64,000 bases of DNA from positions 62,001-126,000 of the forward strand of contig NZ_QKTO01000002.1 in NCBI RefSeq assembly GCF_003234855.1, written 5' to 3'. Origin of the DNA: Curtobacterium sp. MCBD17_032 (GTDB taxonomy: Bacteria; Actinomycetota; Actinomycetes; Actinomycetales; Microbacteriaceae). Positions within the stretch are counted from its first letter, which is position 1; each line of letters opens with the position of its first letter. The position numbers and the translations under genes were made by a program. The notes below the pieces were generated by a model. The model saw only the letters and a program-made list of their open reading frames with translations. It was not told where the DNA came from and did no database searches. Positions 63,149 through 64,000 of this stretch are shown here, piece after piece.

Positions 63149-64000
63149 ATGGCGAACCTCCAGGGCGCTCCTGACTCGCAGGAGAAGCAGAAGACCGCCC
63201 TCCAGCAGTACGGCGTCGACCTCACGGCGATCGCGCGGAGCGGCAAGCTCGACCCGGTGATCGGTCGCGACGCCGAGATCCGGCGGGTGTCGCAGGTGCT
63301 CACCCGCCGCACGAAGAACAACCCGGTGCTCATCGGTGAGCCCGGGGTGGGCAAGACCGCCGTCGTCGAGGGGCTCGCGCAGCGCATCGTCGCCGGTGAC
63401 GTCGCCGACTCGCTCAAGGACAAGCGGCTCGTCTCGCTCGACATGTCCGCCCTCATCGCCGGTGCGAAGTACCGCGGCGAGTTCGAGGAGCGGCTCAAGG
63501 CCGTGCTCAAGGAGATCGACGACTCCGACGGGCAGGTCATCACGTTCATCGACGAGCTGCACACGCTGATGGGTGCGGGCGGCGGCGAGGGGTCGGTCGC
63601 GGCGTCGAACATGCTCAAGCCGATGCTGGCGCGCGGTGAGCTCCGGCTCATCGGCGCGACGACGCTCGACGAGTACCGCGAGTACATCGAGAAGGACGCC
63701 GCCCTCGAACGACGCTTCCAGCAGGTGTACGTCGGCGAGCCGAGCGTCGAGGACACCGTCGCGATCCTCCGCGGGCTCAAGGAGCGCTACGAGGCGCACC
63801 ACAAGGTGACGATCAACGACTCCGCCCTCGTGGCGGCATCGGCGCTGTCCGACCGGTACATCGCCGGTCGCCAGCTGCCGGACAAGGCGATCGACCTCAT
63901 CGACGAGGCGGCGAGCCGACTCCGGATGGAGATCGACTCGAGCCCGGTCGAGATCGACGAGCTGAAGCGCACCGTCGACCGGCTGCGCGTCGAGGAGTTC
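63149..64000 (+). CDS. clpB: Disaggregase ClpB lacking the N-domain, 5' part
   Basis: The first 284 residues of a ClpB-type AAA+ disaggregase; the gene runs off the right end. AAA-1 motifs: Walker [10 protein letters not shown] (near residue 63), pore loop [12 protein letters not shown], Walker [11 protein letters not shown], sensor [13 protein letters not shown], Arg finger [10 protein letters not shown], then the start of the middle domain. The usual Clp N-domain (about 145 residues) is absent: the protein begins just before [23 protein letters not shown] 63149 has GGAAGGA upstream, and the 199-base gap before it holds the HAIR promoter, so no N-domain is coded nearby. It works with the DnaK system. 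Confidence 0.93.
   Translation, partial: MANLQGAPDSQEKQKTALQQYGVDLTAIARSGKLDPVIGRDAEIRRVSQVLTRRTKNNPVLIGEPGVGKTAVVEGLAQRIVAGDVADSLKDKRLVSLDMSALIAGAKYRGEFEERLKAVLKEIDDSDGQVITFIDELHTLMGAGGGEGSVAASNMLKPMLARGELRLIGATTLDEYREYIEKDAALERRFQQVYVGEPSVEDTVAILRGLKERYEAHHKVTINDSALVAASALSDRYIAGRQLPDKAIDLIDEAASRLRMEIDSSPVEIDELKRTVDRLRVEEF

Overview
The window is about 70% G+C, densely packed, and rich in GTG and overlapping starts. It carries an HspR-type heat-shock operon, a C50-carotenoid cluster and actinobacterial families of unknown function (DUF3140, DUF3151, DUF3618). This points to an actinobacterium of the family Microbacteriaceae, possibly Curtobacterium; the genus is an inference from gene content. 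The left end cuts a GGPP synthase gene and the right end cuts clpB. I saw no tRNA, rRNA, insertion sequence, phage gene or CRISPR array.

Layout. 1-4790: translationally coupled carotenoid operon crtE(3' end)-crtB-crtI-crtYe-crtYf-crtEb, making lycopene and then a cyclised C50 carotenoid. 4801-10773: housekeeping and unknown genes (metallo-beta-lactamase fold hydrolase, DUF3618, BrkB, short-chain dehydrogenase, ABC-F ATPase, DUF3140, DUF3151). 10965-15846: a GH2 beta-galactosidase and a two-gene unit of an acidic protein and a Vms1/Rv2629-like (eRF1-fold) protein. 15937-17905: an MFS exporter and a divergent GntR regulator sharing an operator. 18244-26947: a LacI regulator and a glycoside-use operon (lipoprotein, two permeases, fused double ATPase, alpha/beta hydrolase, GH1 beta-glucosidase). 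27929-40540: exopolysaccharide locus (three glycosyltransferases, acyltransferase, polymerase/ligase, Wzz-type tyrosine kinase, low-molecular-weight tyrosine phosphatase, flippase, secreted Ig-like protein). The initiating sugar transferase lies away from this locus, at 58152. 40774-45041: dnaK-grpE-dnaJ-hspR. 45229-54574: a GntR regulator, an rRNA methyltransferase, a frameshifted secreted Ig-like gene, an aldo/keto reductase and a 1298-residue repeat protein with a sortase-E-like LAFTG anchor. 54716-64000: small unknown protein, GH2 beta-mannosidase, sugar transferase, tatA, DHA2 MFS exporter, membrane acyltransferase and clpB.

Regulation visible in sequence. HspR-type HAIR inverted repeats sit on the dnaK and clpB promoters, and hspR closes the dnaK operon, so a complete heat-shock feedback circuit is present. 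A near-palindrome covers the -10 box of the glycoside operon downstream of the lacI-type gene. Three exopolysaccharide-linked upstream regions share TCACATGT, and two of them share 14 identical bases. At least seven genes have a TANNNT -10 box ending 6-8 nt before the start codon, so they are probably transcribed leaderless. Gene ends are marked by very long GC-rich palindromes without T-tracts, including loopless 54-bp and 48-bp perfect palindromes.

Most unusual points: one hairpin family occurs as a terminator, as an in-frame N-terminal insertion in an ABC ATPase, and as a stem around a start codon; the GH1 gene appears to start at ATC; a secreted-protein gene is broken by a single-base frameshift; ClpB lacks its N-domain; and the large surface protein has a clearly lower-GC 5' part.
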